A stretch of DNA of 13,783 bases from an uncultured Oscillospiraceae bacterium. Its GTDB lineage: Bacteria > Bacillota > Clostridia > Oscillospirales > Acutalibacteraceae. The notes beneath the pieces were generated by a model that saw only the letters and a program-made list of their open reading frames with translations, was not told where the DNA came from and did no database searches. Position numbers and translations under genes: made by a program. How positions within the stretch are numbered: position 1 is the first letter of the stretch; each line of letters begins with the position of its first letter. Below, in pieces: positions 13,283-13,783 of this stretch. The stretch spans positions 1-13,783 of the forward strand of contig UQGM01000056.1 in the NCBI GenBank assembly GCA_900540535.1, in the 5' to 3' direction.

Positions 13283-13783
13283 GAGGTCTAGGATGCGGGC
13301 GAAGTTGTTCGGGTCGCCCACGTCCATCGCGTTGGCCAGTGTCGGAACCGACGGCCGGGGTCGGTAGCTGCCCGTGCGGAGGTATTCGTAAAAGGTGTCG
13401 TTGGCGTTGTTGGCGGCGATGAAGCGGTCGACCGGCAGCCCCATGCGTCGGGCGAACAACCCTGCGGTGAGGTTGCCGAAGTTGCCGCTCGGCACGCTCA
13501 CCACGATCGGCGAGGTTACGCCCTGTGCGCGCAATTGCGCATAGGCGTGGAAGAAATAGAAGGTCTGGGGCAGGAACCGCGCCACGTTGATCGAGTTGGC
13601 CGATGTGAGCCGCATCCGTCGTTTAAGCTCCGTATCCGCAAAGGCGCTCTTGACCAGCCGTTGGCAGTCGTCGAACGTGCCTTCGATCTCCAACGCCGTG
13701 ACGTTGCGTCCCAGCGTCGTGAACTGCTTCTCCTGAATGTCGCTTACGCGCCCTTTGGGGTAGAGTACCACTACGTCGATGCC
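13280..13783 (-). CDS. thrC: Threonine synthase, internal fragment, Bacteroidota-like and foreign to the rest
   Basis: A PLP enzyme converting O-phosphohomoserine to threonine. The frame is open to the window edge, and its other end is cut by the junction, so both termini are missing; about 168 of roughly 430 residues are present. Diagnostic blocks are VVLYPKGRVSDIQEKQFTTLG, FDDCQRLVKSAF, LTSANSINVARFLPQ, VSVPSGNFGNLTAGLFARRMG (phosphate/PLP binding, spanning two adjacent motifs), a FIAANNANDTF segment and AMDVGDPNNFARILDLY. Residues past that point on the minus strand are antisense lysS, not ThrC. The closest look is to Bacteroidota enzymes; the high GC would suit an Alistipes-like genome, which is inference. 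No start codon is visible; a GTG at 13771 is internal. Confidence 0.9.

Noticed and set aside
12801..13783. Horizontal transfer of thrC into lysS
   Set aside because: Both genes are partial, lysS is essential, and no mobility feature is present; assembly chimera is simpler.

Overview
The window reads as about 13.28 kb of chromosome from a low-to-moderate-GC Clostridia-class bacterium. An uncultured gut relative of Ruminococcus/Oscillospiraceae fits best: the gene content, AT-rich intergenic DNA, GGAGG ribosome sites, DUF1540 and DUF4830 proteins and a glmS-type ribozyme all agree. The last ~505 bp are different. They are markedly GC-richer, lie on the opposite strand, and encode an internal piece of a Bacteroidota-type threonine synthase. 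The switch falls inside lysS and looks like a contig chimera, not biology.

Layout. 2-787: C-terminal part of glmM (phosphoglucosamine mutase). 797-943: a glmS ribozyme just downstream of glmM, with no glmS gene behind it; only ~115 nt of AT-rich DNA, a hairpin and a terminator follow. 1072-1830 (-): a protein that looks like a degenerate GHKL/histidine-kinase ATPase. 2020-3030: gapA with promoter and terminator. 3194-3376 (-): eight-cysteine DUF1540 miniprotein. 3639-4899: membrane-anchored DUF4830 protein followed closely by an RsuA/RluB-type pseudouridine synthase.

5233-11236 is the main operon: a CdaR/PucR-type regulator, ftsE with a ~260-residue acidic tail, ftsX, a secreted coiled-coil M23 (LytM) peptidoglycan hydrolase, and a membrane-anchored PDZ-S41 protein. 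Genes are joined by short gaps or 11-nt overlaps, with a good promoter at 5136-5164 and a strong terminator at 11261-11298. This is a self-contained division module: the FtsEX ATPase/transporter pair would gate the coiled-coil hydrolase across the membrane. The S41 protein, whose catalytic residues appear to be substituted, may act as a scaffold or regulator.

11341-12093 is an unrecognised protein. 12252-12725 is greA, behind a near-consensus promoter. 12801-~13280 is the start of lysS, cut by the chimeric junction.

The most interesting signals are the ribozyme without glmS, the FtsEX/M23/S41 operon with its odd FtsE tail and apparent pseudoprotease, and the degenerate kinase-like protein.
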